Below are positions 46,860 to 59,530 of a stretch of DNA of 64,000 nt, one piece after another. The DNA is taken from assembly GCF_005239225.2 (NCBI RefSeq), contig NC_133299.1, positions 6,576,967 to 6,640,966 on the forward strand, given 5' to 3'. A program made the translations under genes and the position numbers. Source of the stretch: Populus alba (taxonomy: Eukaryota; Streptophyta; Magnoliopsida; Malpighiales; Salicaceae). The first letter of the stretch is position 1, and each line of letters begins with the position of its first letter. The notes below the pieces were generated by a model. It did not search any database. It saw only the letters and a program-made list of their open reading frames with translations, and was not told the origin of the DNA.

Positions 46860-47035
46860 AATAAAGTAATAATATTTTTTTGGTAATATTTAAAGTATCA
46901 ATTATTTTTTAAAATATTTTTTTATATAAAAATATTTTTTTTATTTTAAAATTTATTTTTAAAATAGCACATTAAAATAAAAAAAATAAAAAAAACTTTA
47001 AAAATTTTCAAAAACATTTTCCTTAACTCAAAAAC
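46860..47035. mobile_element. A/T-rich MITE-like copy
   Basis: TTTTTTGGTAATATTTAAAG, TAAAATATTTTTTTATATAA and AAATAGCACATTAAAATAA, a decayed member of the same family. It lies about 600 bp upstream of the receptor-kinase start codon. Confidence 0.45.
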
Positions 47036-47650
47036 AGCCTCAATCTTCGTATCTCTACCATTTTAATTCAAGAAATTAATAATCTCCATCTTCATGTCAC
47101 CATCCTTTTGCAAATAACTGTCCGTCCAAATACAAAATTGCCCTTCGTAGTTTTTAATTATTATGAGAAAAGAGGAGGGGCACGTTAGCAGAGAGAATTA
47201 GAGAAGCATGAACTCCAACAATGATACTTTTCCTGGAATAATGCTAGATAAATGAAATCACTCCATAGATTCTAAAACAAGGTACTCTTCTCTTTCTCGT
47301 TCTTTTTACTTGTGAAATTCAGTTTAAAATTCCCACATTTTTAATTGTGAAATTGCCCTTCTCTTCATTCTTCATAGATCCACCTTTACTGGTACTTTGT
47401 TGGCCTTGAAGTTTGATTTGTTTCTTTACCTTTCTTGGCATTTTTCCCTTCAGGTCCATTGTAGACTTCATGTCATGCAGTCCATTCCAAATACTGAAAT
47501 TCTGTTTTTTGTCACTTTTTTTTTCATGCAAGATTTGATATGGGCTATTCAAGTGCCAGTCTTTGATACTGAAATGAAGCTTCTTCTGTATATCTTGCTG
47601 GTTGCAATGGTTATTTATGAATCAAAAGATGACAACTTGACAGATCTACC

Positions 47651-50600
47651 ATGAGAAACCACCACATAAAGCTTGTTTTAGCACTCTGTTCTCTTGTTAC
47701 AGTGGTTTTCAGTGTCACTGACTCCAATGACTTTGCCATTCTCAAAGCATTTAGAGAAGGGTTAGAGAACCCTGGACTTTTGGAGTGGCCTGCTGATGGT
47801 GACGACCCTTGTGGTCAATCTTGGAAACATGTTTTGTGTTCTGGTTCAAGGGTCACTCAAATTCAGGTTCAGAATATGAGCTTGAAAGGTACCTTGCCTC
47901 AAAACCTCAACAAGCTTACAAAACTCCAAAGGTTAGGCCTTCAAAGGAACCAATTTACCGGAGCTTTGCCATCCCTCGGTGGGTTATCGGAGCTACAGTA
48001 TGTTTATTTGGATTTCAATCAGTTCGATTCGATTCCTTCTAATTGTTTTGATGGTTTGGTGAGCTTGCAATTCTTGGCATTGGATAGCAATAATTTCAAT
48101 GCCAGTACAGGGTGGTCATTCCCTGAGGGTTTGCAAGATTCTGCACAATTGACCAATCTTTCTTGTATGTTTTGTAATTTGGCCGGTCCCTTGCCTGTTT
48201 TTCTAGGGAGCTTGCCATCTCTACAGAGCTTGAAACTTTCAGGCAATAATTTATCTGGTGAGATTCCTGTAAGCTTCAAAGGAGGCATGTCTTTACAGAA
48301 TCTATGGTTAAATGATCAGAATGGAGGTGGGTTGAGTGGCACTATTGATGTGGTTACTACAATGGATTCGGTCAATGTTCTATGGCTTCATGGGAACCAG
48401 TTCACAGGTACAATTCCAGAGAGCATTGGTAATTTGACTGTTTTGCAGGATCTCAATCTTAATGGTAATCAACTTGTTGGATTCGTACCGGATAGCCTAG
48501 CAAAAATGCCATTGCAGCATTTAGATTTGAACAATAATCAGTTAATGGGTCCGATTCCAAAGTTTAAAGCAACTGAAGTGTCTTGTACTTCAAATGCATT
48601 TTGTCAATCCACTCCAGGTGTCCCTTGTGCACCAGAAGTTATGGCACTTCTAGAGTTTCTCGGTTCGCTGAATTACCCTTCAAGACTAGTTTCTTCATGG
48701 ACCGGTAATAACCCATGTCTATGGCTGGGGTTGGCATGTGATCCCAATAGTAAGGTTAATTCCATTGTTCTGCCTAATCATAATCTTAGTGGTACCTTGA
48801 GTCCTTCAGTTGCAAAGCTAGATTCTCTTTTTCAAGTTAAACTCGCGAGTAACAATCTAGGCGGTCACATTCCAGATGACTGGACTAGCTTGACATCTTT
48901 GAAAACACTGGATCTTAGTGCCAACAACATTTCTCCTCCTTTACCAAAATTCAGTGGCACAGTGAATGTTGTCATTTCAGGCAATCCTTTATTTAATGGT
49001 GGTAGTCCGGCCAATCCAGTTCCCTCTCCCGGCAACAATCCATCATCCGGAAGTTCAGATTCTCCACCCAGCAACCCCTCATCACCAAACAAAGGCATAG
49101 GCTCTAGTCCCATGAATTCTTCAGTATCAACAAAACCCAAAATGTCTACTTTTGTTGCAATTATAGCCCTTGTTGCAAGTATTGCATTTATTGCTATTCT
49201 GGTCATTCCTCTATCCATCTATTGTTGCAAGAAGAGGAAAGATACCTTCCAGGCTCCAAGTTCCCTCGTCATTCATCCAAGAGATCCATCAGATTCAGAC
49301 AACACAGTTAAGGTTGTGGTTTCCCATGACACCAATGGATGCGCTTCTACAATAACAGGGAATGGTTCTGCAAGCAGAAACAGTAGTGGCATTGGGGAGT
49401 CTCATGTCATTGAAGCAGGAAATCTGGTTATATCAGTTCAAGTTCTTCGAAATGTGACTAAGAATTTTGCCTCGGAGAATGAGCTTGGTCGAGGTGGTTT
49501 TGGGGTGGTTTATAAAGGAGAACTTGATGATGGAACAAAAATAGCTGTAAAAAGAATGGAGGCTGGCGTGATTAGCAGCAAAGGCTTGGATGAATTCCAG
49601 GCTGAGATTGCTGTTCTTTCAAAGGTACGACACCGGCATTTGGTATCACTTTTGGGTTACTCGATTGAAGGCTGTGAAAGAATCCTTGTTTATGAATACA
49701 TGCCTCAAGGAGCTCTAAGCAGGCATCTTTTTCATTGGAAGAGCTTGAAGTTGGAGCCTCTTTCTTGGAAGCGGAGGCTGAATATTGCATTGGATGTTGC
49801 TAGAGGAATGGAGTATCTTCATAGCCTAGCTCACCAGAGCTTCATACACAGAGATCTTAAATCTTCAAACATCTTACTCGGAGATGATTTCAGAGCTAAA
49901 GTTTCAGATTTTGGATTGGTGAAACTTGCTCCTGATGGAGAGAAATCTGTAGTGACCAGGCTTGCTGGGACCTTTGGATACCTGGCACCTGAATATGCTG
50001 GTAAGCATTCTATTTTCTGTTATGGATTTAGTAAAAAGCATCTACTTTATGATACTTGAAGCGATGCGTTATTGATAGATAAGATTTTATTTTCTGAAAT
50101 GATTATTGTCTTGACGACTTATAGCTAACTCCTTATTGCATTACAGGGTTCTGTTGAATGATGTATGTGGTATTTTGTTGAACCTGGAAATGCCTTTTTG
50201 ATTCAAAGACATAAAATCTTGGTCCTTTTTTTTTCTTTGTTTTTTTTTAATAACATGTGAGACTTATGGCTGGCTGGAAATTTTTTGAAGAAAAAGAGAA
50301 GACACTGTAGGGTTAATTTTAATTGTGGGTGAGATTTCACATCCAAGCTGGGACATGCTACACTGCTTTACCTTGCATTTTTAATTTCTTGTACTCTCTG
50401 TGATATATGCAACGATACTAGTGACTCTGCCTTTCACATGCTGATTGTTTCAGTGACGGGGAAAATCACAACCAAGGCTGATGTCTTTAGTTTTGGGGTT
50501 GTGTTAATGGAGCTATTGACTGGGTTGATGGCGCTCGACGATGACAGGCCCGAGGAAAGCCAGTACCTGGCTGCATGGTTCTGGCAGATCAAATCAGAGA

Positions 50601-50962
50601 AGCAGAAACTCAGGGCTGCTATTGACCCTGCCCTTGATGTGAAGGATGAAAAGTTTGAGAGTATCTCCATCGTTGCTGAACTGGCTGGACATTGCACGGC
50701 AAGGGAGCCCAACCAAAGACCAGATATGGGACATGCTGTGAATGTACTGGTTCCACTTGTTGAGAAATGGAATCCTTTCAATGACGATACTGAAGAATAT
50801 TGTGGCATTGATTACAGCCTCCCTCTTAACCAGATGGTGAAGGGCTGGCAGGAAGCAGAGGGAAAGGACTTGAGTTATGTGGACTTAAAAGATAGCAAGA
50901 GTAGTATCCCAGCAAGACCGGCTGGTTTTGCAGAATCTTTCACTTCTGCTGATGGGCGGTAA
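47651..50962 (+). CDS. LRR receptor-like kinase, TMK (transmembrane kinase) family
   Basis: TMK kinases are plasma-membrane receptor kinases linked to auxin-related cell-surface signalling and growth. Two exons, 47651-50000 and 50454-50962, give 952 aa. The intron splits the codon after APEYA, in the kinase activation segment. Layout: signal peptide (1 to about 22, LVLALCSLVTVVFS); first LRR block; a non-LRR island with paired cysteines (TPGVPCAPEVMALLEF ... NNPCLWLGLACD), which is a TMK hallmark; second short LRR block; Ser/Pro-rich juxtamembrane; one membrane helix (about 500-525, FVAIIALVASIAFIAILVI); cytosolic kinase. Kinase motifs are complete: GRGGFGVVYKGE (about 612), AVKRME lysine (about 633), HRDLKSSN (about 733), DFG (about 753), APE (about 780). 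The C terminus GFAESFTSADGR is typical of TMKs. Overall divergence from TMK1, TMK3 and TMK4 as I recall them prevents naming one orthologue. No lesion was seen. Confidence 0.95.
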
Positions 50963-51761
50963 CTGAGGTACTTCGTCTCACTTTAACAGGAGTTCTTTTG
51001 ATAGGTGTAGATAGGTCGTCGTGATGTTTATTTCTAGTTTTCATTGTTGATATATTGCACTACCTGTGCTCTCATGGTGGATTAGACATGAGGTTCCAGA
51101 TGCTCAAGGATCTCATGTAGACTTGGAAGTTTTAGTTGAGATATATGTGTGCGCTATTTGTGATGTAGATAAAGAATGATGATGCTGAGGACTTGTCTAC
51201 AGACATGGAGTTGCCTGCAAATTAAGCTCTCATTCATAAAAAAAAGAAGCCTGCTTTGAGATTTGGACTTCACCTGGTTATTTTAATGCATTTTTAAATA
51301 AAAAATATTTTAAAAAGTAATCATAACAACTACAATTCCAAACACTAACAGATGAATACATGTTTTTGAGTTTCATTACATGCTAAAAATGTTGAGTTTA
51401 CAAGAGATGGACCTTGAAAACTACTCCAGTAAGCAATTTTCGTGGCCAATGGATCCTGTATTGTTCTGATAGCAACCTGCGGCACCTAGTCTATGCGCTT
51501 GCCAGGTCCAAAAGGGTAACATGAAATTTGCCTATTGGATCATAAGGTTGTGCCTTTCGTGGTCATCCTTGTGGATCAATCTGCTCTAGGTCTTCAAGGA
51601 GGTTCTTCTCAGTTGAAGGAGTGTCTGTACATTGTTTGCCTTGTATCGCCATTATTGGCTGCACAAACATGTGTGGCACAAGTAAAGAGCACGTGTGATT
51701 ATAGAACTGACGTGAATTCCTCCATTGCATGATTGTTAAGCCATGTGGGTAGCGAATAATG
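50963..51761. other. Receptor-kinase 3' region and spacer
   Basis: The presumed 3' UTR extends to about 51.2 kb. A short MITE-like scrap with TTTTAATGCATTTTTAAATA lies at about 51.28-51.34 kb. No further gene was found. Confidence 0.45.
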
Positions 51762-51780
51762 GCCAGCTTGGCAAGCTGGC
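51762..51780. repeat. Perfect 19-bp palindrome
   Basis: GCCAGCTTGGCAAGCTGGC: 9-bp arms around one central base, in moderately A/T-rich DNA about 800 bp past the receptor-kinase stop codon. Confidence 0.8.
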
Positions 51781-51964
51781 TTTAATGTTTTATTCTGTCC
51801 AATCAAACACCACTACTTGCCAGTGACTGGATGTTACGCGATGACTGATGTGAACATTCAATTATCAGGTTAGCCTGAGGCACCATGCACAATTTTTTCC
51901 AAGTGCAAGTTTTCGGTCGTTGTTTTTGTTTTTTTAAAATTAATGATTATTGTGTGTGTGTGTT

Positions 51965-52075
51965 TTTTTTTTTAATGATTTTGATATTTTGATATTAAAA
52001 TAATTATTTTTAATATTTTTAAATTAAAAAGCATTTTTAAAAGGCACAATGTATTACATTACTAAACATATACAA
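51965..52075. mobile_element. A/T-rich MITE-like fragment
   Basis: TTTTAATGATTTTGATATTT, TGATATTAAAATAATTATTT and AAAAAGCATTTTTAAAAGGC. It starts after a (GT)n run near 51950. Family membership rests on the arm sequence. Confidence 0.35.
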
Positions 52076-52239
52076 TCATTGGGCTTTGCTACTTGTTGTC
52101 TTAATTTTTTTAACATAAGAAACAAAAATCAAGGAATTGTTTTGAGAATTTTTTAAAATCATGAGTTCAAAACCTAGCACATATTGAATTTTTTTAATAT
52201 TAAGACAATGTTATATTAGATAATATTAAAAAAAAATGA

Positions 52240-52480
52240 TAATATATTAGATTGACTTGGGTTAATCTAAGCTAACCAGCCAAACTCACGACTTGGTTCA
52301 TGAGATTGTGATAATATTATATAAAAAAAAATTAAAATAAATTATGAAACTTAATTTTCAATCAACCAAATGGCAAATGATGAAATTGGTAAAAAAATAT
52401 TTAATTAAAAAAATATACTTAAATGAACCTGGGTTAACTTTCCAAACCCACGACTAGATCATGCACTCGACTAAATTAAA
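52240..52480. repeat. GGTTAACC-type dispersed repeat
   Basis: Two copies of a segment GACTTGGGTTAATCTAAGCT/CCTGGGTTAACTTTCC with AAACTCACGACT...TCATG follow each other at about 52254 and 52427. They are relatives of the 2.78-3.72 kb and 15.0-15.3 kb repeats. Confidence 0.5.
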
Positions 52481-53763
52481 TATTTTTTTATTTCTAATAT
52501 TTTTTTCAGTTAATTATATGACAATCAGGCATTTGAGACTCTTTTTGTATCAAATAACAATTTTTTTATTATTATTTTTAAAAAAGAACGAATAGGACAA
52601 GCTCATAAGACTAAAATAACAAAAGCAAGCCTTTTTTTTTTAAAGTTAAATAACAAAAAAGAGACTTAATTTTTTTTTTTACAAAAAAAAACCCTTTAAA
52701 TAAGAAAGGTTGGAATGGTTTTCTTTAAGGGACTTAAAATACATTAAATAATAAATAAATAAAACAAATGGGTCAGGCTCATGGGCAAACACACTTGTCT
52801 GACCTCTAAAAGGCTCAGCCTGCATGTCCAACCTTGTTTATTTCTTCCAATAACAAAGAGTAAATAACACGTCATTCATCCTCTAATAGTTTTTTTTTTT
52901 TTTTTAATAAAGTTGCAAATAACTGCCGTCTATAGCCCCATAATCCAGTGACCTAAAGGCTGCCGATAAATCAAGCCAGGGGCATTTCACACTTAATAAT
53001 CCATTTTCAATTTTTTTTCAAACTCAAAATACCTAAAAAACACCATCAAGACCTAAGTAAACCTTTTTACTCCTTTAAATAATCTAAAACCTGGTAAAAA
53101 AAAAATCAACCCCAAAACTTTCCGAGATCAAATCTACTTTTTCAAACAATTTGAAGGTAAAAGAATACTCAAATGAACTCTCCTCATTGAATGTTACGTA
53201 TTAACACCAAGAATGACCATTTTGATTATCAGAATTGGTGTCAACTGAGATTCTCTCTTTACCATCAAAATCCAATGGCTTTTTCTCCTTTCTCAAACCA
53301 ATAACTGGAAAAAAAAAAGTGTCAGAATAATATTGAAATGTGGAAAACTACAAGGAACAAAAATCTATCAATTAGAAAGCAAGTGGGCATAAGTTAATTT
53401 TCCATGCTAATTTGAAAAGGCCATTTAGTTTTTTCTCCTCTTTCACTTTAGTCAATTTACTTTTAATCTCACCTTTAAACAACAAATTGAAAGCAATTGG
53501 CAACAAATTAGGCCACACATGGATCAAATTGAAGAGAAAAAAAAGGTTGAACATAAAAAAACATACTACCTGAATCCATAATAATTTGTGAGAGGTATAG
53601 TACTCATGTTCACAATAAAACATCGCAATGACTTTATTCTTTGTTAATTTATACTATTAAGTAGGGAAAAGATTGATTGACAAAAATGGTCAATGGTCTC
53701 TTCACGCATTGGTAAAATTAATGTGCTTTACTAAAGTTAGAGAAAACTCAAAGTAGGGACAAC
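52481..53763. other. Gene-free region
   Basis: A/T-rich with A- and T-runs. Minus-strand open frames near 53.4-53.6 kb are Phe/Lys-rich and have no domain signature. Confidence 0.4.
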
Positions 53764-54059
53764 TAGGGATGACAATTTAATCCAAGCCTTGTAGTTACCA
53801 ACCTAGCCCGACTCAAATGAATGAGAATTTTTTAGATAGTTACTTTACCTAATAAGTAATAGGTAGGGTATGAGTATTGTTAAACCTGACCCGAAACCCA
53901 TTTGAACTTAACTTGAAATATATATTTATATTATATAGATATATTTTTAGAATATTTAGCTTTTTTAATGCAATATCATATATACATATCTCAATATTGA
54001 CATAAAAAAACACACGTATATGTATAATATTTATAATTTTATCATTATACGCACACACT

Positions 54060-54097
<38 letters not shown>

Positions 54098-54255
54098 CTA
54101 TTTTATATTTTTATTAAATAATAATTAATAATCAGATAATGCATACCTAAAACTCAATAGATAGTTTATGAATATCTTAATTTCTTACCCGATGAGTAAT
54201 TGGTAGGGTATGAATATCAATAAATCCAACATGTAGGTACCCCTTGTCATCCATA
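53764..54255. mobile_element. MITE-like element with TAGGGATGACAA ends
   Basis: TAGGGATGACAA (53764-53775) and TTGTCATCCATA (54244-54255) are inverted with one mismatch. The body (492 bp) has two internal copies of AGTAAT(A/T)GGTAGGGTATGA (about 53857 and 54196) and a (TA)n tract at 54065-54096. hAT-like ends are suggested, but an 8-bp target duplication was not found. Confidence 0.6.
54064..54096. repeat. (TA)n microsatellite
   Basis: About 16 TA units inside the MITE-like element. Confidence 0.85.
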
Positions 54256-54649
54256 CATGTTTTTAGCTCGATGTTTCCTACAACAAAAGTCTCATCTCGG
54301 AATAAAAGATCATTTAATGATTAAGTTAGAAAAATATAAGAGGAATAAATAATATATAAAAATAGAAAATATAATAAAGTTATAAGGACTATGTATTTAT
54401 GAATGTTCTGTGTTTCTATCTAAAACTTGTTAAATTGTTTGAATTTTGCTTCTAAAGTTTGGAATTGTTTATACATTTGATATTACCTATTCATGGCTTT
54501 TCTTAGTGTTTCGGTATAAGAGTACTTCTCATAATTTTTGTTAACATTTCTATAAGAGAGACGAGAGTTTAATTAGTTTGCTTGTTCCTCTTAAAGTATT
54601 GAACATTAATGTTTAGAGAGTGAAGAATGCTCTTTGATTATGAATAACA

Positions 54650-54892
54650 AAGTTACCTAATATTGTAATAATCATTGATCAGCAAGAAGAATATATGGCT
54701 TTTCAAGAATGTATCGCTTTAGAAATTACAGAATTTTGTTTAATTAATACAATCCATGACCCAAATCTTACAAATATTTCGATTCTAGTGAATGATGACA
54801 CTATAACTTCAATATGATTAATTATTTACATATTAATATTTGTGATTTGTAAAGGCCATTCTCGCAATATACAAAATCCTTGATTAATAATA
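54650..54892 (+). pseudogene. rps2: Plastid rps2 3' fragment in nuclear DNA (NUPT)
   Basis: The translation runs [53 protein letters not shown], then a worn LIIYILIFVICKGHSRNIQN and stop. It matches the C-terminal third of plastid ribosomal protein uS2 (recalled as [40 protein letters not shown]). An internal stop and many substitutions mark an old, non-functional nuclear copy. The upstream breakpoint is not exact. Confidence 0.85.
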
Positions 54893-55096
54893 AGATAAAT
54901 AAATTCTTTTTTGAATTTTCATAGATTGATAAAATCCGTTACTATTCTTAAATATCATAAAAGAGATACAAAAAAATAGGTATATCATATGATTAATTGA
55001 TATCTAAAATATACAATTAAAGCTAGCAAGTAAGAAAAAAAAATGCCTGAATCAATATAATTTCTTATAAAGTCTCTTTTCTTTCATAAGACAAAT

Positions 55097-55318
55097 ATGA
55101 ATGTTCTATCATATTTCATTAACACATTAAAAGGGTTATATAAAATATTCAGTATGGAAGTAGGCCAACATTTTTGTTAGAGAATAGGTGGTTTTCGAGT
55201 TCATGTCCAAGTACTTATTACTTGTTGGGCTGTAATTGTTATTTTATTAGGTTTAGCCATTGCATCAATTCAGAATCCATTAAAACACTTTTTTAAATTC
55301 AATTTTTTATTTTGAAAG
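55097..55318 (+). pseudogene. atpI: Plastid atpI 5' fragment in nuclear DNA (NUPT)
   Basis: Begins at the atpI start codon: MNVLSYFINTLKGLYKIFSM, [33 protein letters not shown]. Plastid ATP synthase subunit a reads [42 protein letters not shown]. It lies 204 bp after the rps2 stop, the same order and orientation as in plastid genomes (rps2-atpI), so the two came in as one fragment. Only the first 65-70 codons remain. Confidence 0.85.
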
Positions 55319-55789
55319 ATACAAAGATAAGCAAGCATGCATATCAATTGAAATTTTTTTTATTTATCAATCATTATCATTATAAATTATAGACACCACT
55401 AAAAAAAAACGATAAAAGTTGAAAAAAAAATCAACTCATAATTTAAAAATTTTACCTATCCTATCTTCGGATCAAAATATGTATTGGATAACTCTTAAGA
55501 AATAAAAGATCAAGCTAAATTGAAATATTAAAATAATAATATATTATAAGAACTATGTTATATAACTTCATTTAAAGAAACTTTCTTTGAATCAAATTAC
55601 TATGAAAATCATTATGGAATAAAATTGAAAAATTAGTTTTATGTCGATCTCTTCTTTTAGTTTATTTATTATTTATTCTCTATAAATAAAAATGAATAAA
55701 GTTATGAATGACCTGAAATACCATATTTATGTATCATTGAAAAATACATTAATATATATGAAGAGGTAATACAAAAGTATGTAAACTCT
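55319..55789. other. Between the two plastid-derived pieces
   Basis: A/T-rich, no plastid gene recognised. It could be non-coding plastid spacer, filler or unrelated nuclear DNA. Confidence 0.35.
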
Positions 55790-56315
55790 AAAATCGAGTC
55801 AAAATGGATTGTCTATGCTAGCATTTCCACATAATAACTATACCAAAGAAGATCTTATTACCAAAATAACTTCTGACATGTGAGTTACATTTTTTTACCA
55901 CCTAATAACCAATTTTGTACCACGATAAAGAATAAATAATAATGCCAAATGATGTAGTTAATACAACAAGAGGATGAATTAAAATATAGATGTTGCATCA
56001 AAATTAGGTTTAAAGAACCAACCAAAGTAAACTAGTGGATAAGTCAAGAATACAAAAACAAAAAACACAATTAGATTAGAGAATACAGTTGCATTATAAA
56101 TTTGTAATTGCACAGATCATGCAAGTTCCAATTGACATAGAATAAAATCTACTAGTACAAAAGCTTGGTAGAAAGCAATAAAAGTCCACAAGCCACCTAA
56201 TTAAAACCATAGAGTAAAATCTCCTTGTGATTCATGACCCTATAGTAATAACAAAGAATAGGCCAAAATATTAGTAGTAGTAGTAGAAACAACATTAGTT
56301 AAGATTGCCAATTTT
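55790..56315 (-). pseudogene. psbD: Plastid psbD (photosystem II D2) fragment in nuclear DNA (NUPT)
   Basis: Minus-strand translation from about 56315: NVVSTTTTNILAYSLLLL, GHESQGDFTLWF-stop-LGGLWTFIAFYQAF, QLELA-stop-SVQLQIYNATVFSN, FVFVFLTYPLVYFGWFFKPN. A more worn piece with LFW and TIHF follows down to about 55.79 kb. D2 has [59 protein letters not shown] and VFLIYPLGQSGWFFAPSFG in this order. There are many stops. Orientation and position relative to atpI do not match the plastid map. Confidence 0.8.
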
Positions 56316-59300
56316 GTATTGTAGAATGTGAAAAGAAAAATAGCTGCTCTGCAAGGACTTACTATATCGAGATTTTCATAAGAAACAATAACTAGCATGT
56401 ATTAAAATAAGTATTCGATATCTTGAAGTTTAAATTTCATTTTATGTATAAATAATAAATCATGAATATTTTTATTTGATATCTATTATTCATGTAAAAA
56501 TAATAAACTACTCTTGGTATATCTCACAATCCTTATGAAGTCGTGAAAACATCATAATTGAATTGGACCTTTCATGAGCTACATCTTGAACTAGAGTGTG
56601 TGGGCTTAAATGTAGGCTATGTCTAAACAACTATCCACTAGCCTTCATAATAGGTCCTACACATCAATACTTGAATTACCTGTTTGATTTAGCGATGACT
56701 CAACCTTTCATAAACTTATCCCATCAATCCCAATGTTAAAGTCCTGTTAAGAAAACTAAGGTTTTTTTTATTTGAATGCCTCACACTATTTTTTGATAAA
56801 ATATAGATCTATTCATTAATTTTGATCTCAAAAGATAATTTAAAAACACAACACGTCATGAAAAAACATCATTTAGAAAAATAATAATAGAGAGACAAGA
56901 AATGGCCAAGAAAGCCTTTTTTTTTTTTGTTATCAAGAAATAGTTCATAATTTCAAATAAAAAAATTTAAGGTTTATATGTTAGATTCAATTTAACTCAA
57001 AGTACAAGATAATTTTAAATACTTTAGCTTATTATCATTCATAGAGTGAAGGTTTAACAAAATTGTTGATCCTTTTTTTTTGTATCCATTTTTAGCTTTT
57101 TGTTTATCATAAATGGATTGTTCAAATGAAATTATAACTAAAATTTTTAATTGTTTTGTCTAATGGAATTAAAATACAGGGTTAATTCTATTTACTTTGA
57201 TTAAATTGGAGATCTATAAACTATACATGAAGCTGACATTTTCTAAATTCGTATGACTCAAAATCTTCCAAATGCAAAAAATTTTCAAATTAGCATAAAT
57301 GAAAATGTGAAAAATTCCAAAGTATTGTAGAATCTAAATATTTTTTAAAAAGTCCAGACTTTTCACATTCCATTTTCATAATTTTTAGAGTTGATTTCTC
57401 AGAAGAAACAAATAGATTTAGATGTAATAATCTTTCTACGAGGTCTTGTTTTTTTCCAAATCTAGAATATGGGTTAGAATATGAAGAATTCTAAGCTTGG
57501 ATAACTAGAATACCTATAAAATAAGACTATTTTATAGGTTTCGGGGTCATTCAATACTTAAATAGATAGTGATGATGAAGGAAAAAAATCTTGATTTTTC
57601 ATTTCACTTTTCACGTAATTGTTAATAGCCACCTTTTTCTCATTCTTGGTCCCTGAAATTTTAATCTTTTATCATTTTGATCATTGAATCTTATTTATTT
57701 TCAATTACTTCTTTACAAGTTATGTTGCTATTGGTTGTTATCCGTTTCAATTTGCATGGTCTATGGTCTTGCATCGATTGATGTGTCATTAAATATTTCT
57801 AAATTGAATTAAAAACCAATTTACAAAAATGAATTGTAAGTTGCTCTTTAAATGGCACTTGAATGTTCAATTTGGTCCCTTTAGTTTCACATATTTATTT
57901 ATTTGGTCCCTGTTCTTTAGGATTTTTATGGTTTGATCCTTATATTCTTTTTTCTTTTTGTTTTAAATCCTTGGATATCTAGAGAAAAGAGAAAAAGTTG
58001 TTGAAAAAAAAAAAGAGAGAAAAAGCTCTCAAATAACCAAATTTTAACTATCAATAATTACAATTGTGGTCCTTTTTTAATTTGTCTCTAAAAGGAGAAC
58101 TCAGGAAAAGTGGTTTCTATCTTTAATGATATCTCAAAAGTAGATTAAAACTCGAATTTTTAAAATATTTGATTTTATTTTGAGTTTTTTTATCCAATTA
58201 AGATGTATTTTGTGAGTAGGATTTTAGAGGTCCATATTATAGTTTTTCCATGTTTTTGGGTAAAAAGAACATATTAAAATTTAAGTTTTTTAGGTAAAAA
58301 AACTTGAACCTTAATTTTTCAATTATAAAATCCACCTCTAGTCTTTGAAAAATATTGCAAGCAAATGGTGCATTTTCCATGTTATTTTAATAAATAATAA
58401 ATAAAACAAATAACATGTAGTATTCTCTTTTAGAATAAAAAAAAAATCAAGCACACAAACATATACTTCAAAGTCCACATGTGCCTAAGCTTTATAAATT
58501 TAGATCAGTCGCGCGAGCAAATCTTTCTAATTTAGGTGTGGCTGATTTTTTTTAAGTAGTGTTAATTTTTTGAACATTTTATAATAGGGTTGCCTTTAAA
58601 TAAATTTATTCAAATGATGTTTAAATAATTATTTGATTATATGATGATTTTTAAAAAATATTCTAACTTTTATGGTAACATCAACAAGTACTTTCTTAAT
58701 GTTTATATAAGAGCCTAATATGCTTAAAAGAATTTTAAAAAACATTCCCTCATAAGTAGATAATTCAAATAATATATCTATTTTATTTATTTTTCTATTG
58801 TAAATATTTTATATCGTTTTTCTTAGATTTTATATATTTTTTTATATTTATGTAGAAATTTTTATTCATGATTTTTTTTATTTTTTATTGAAACTTGCTT
58901 TAAAGAACATGACAAGTTTTAATTTAAAAAACAATACTTATGATATATGTTAACATATATTTTCCAATTCATATGATGCTGAAATACATATGAGCACCAC
59001 CGCAGCCTTTTTATCTTGCATTGGAAATTCTACCCATAGCGCAGTGCTGGAGCGTGGCTAGTTTTAAACTATACAAACTTACCTAAAACGAGCGAACCTT
59101 TACAATGTCTAAGAACCTTTTTTTTTTTTTTTTTTTTTCAAAAATCGTTTCGTTTCCATTGTCCATTGTAATACAAAATGAACTAAAATGAATATGGAAT
59201 TCAATCATGCCAAATAGTTTCTAGGGCGTCGTGGATTCTACATGGATTAGCCACATCCCTCTCTAGTTTCAAAATACATGTTTCATGCGTTTCCCATCAA

Positions 59301-59530
59301 CTATCAATGTAGTAAATATTAAAACTCCTGCAAAACTATAGCACTTGATAAAAAATAAAAAGAAGCTTGGGCACATAAACATGATACTAACATATTTCTT
59401 TTACCATTTGAGTGAAGAAAAATCTTACATGATCATTGACAAATAAAGATCCCACACCAAGTAGAAGAACTCTTTCTACCTCCTCGAATCAGCTACAGTA
59501 TCTTTTGAGTACAAATGTCAGTGGCAGAAA
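56316..59530. other. Gene-free region
   Basis: A/T-rich. 57.6-58.1 kb has a worn dispersed repeat with TTTGGTCCCT(G/T) motifs (about 57650, 57880, 57905). The last 130 bases read as MED27 3' UTR. No gene, RNA or element with defined ends was seen. Confidence 0.4.

Noticed and set aside
48019..49790. Minus-strand and alternative-frame open frames within the receptor kinase
   Set aside because: Shadows of the long kinase coding frame.
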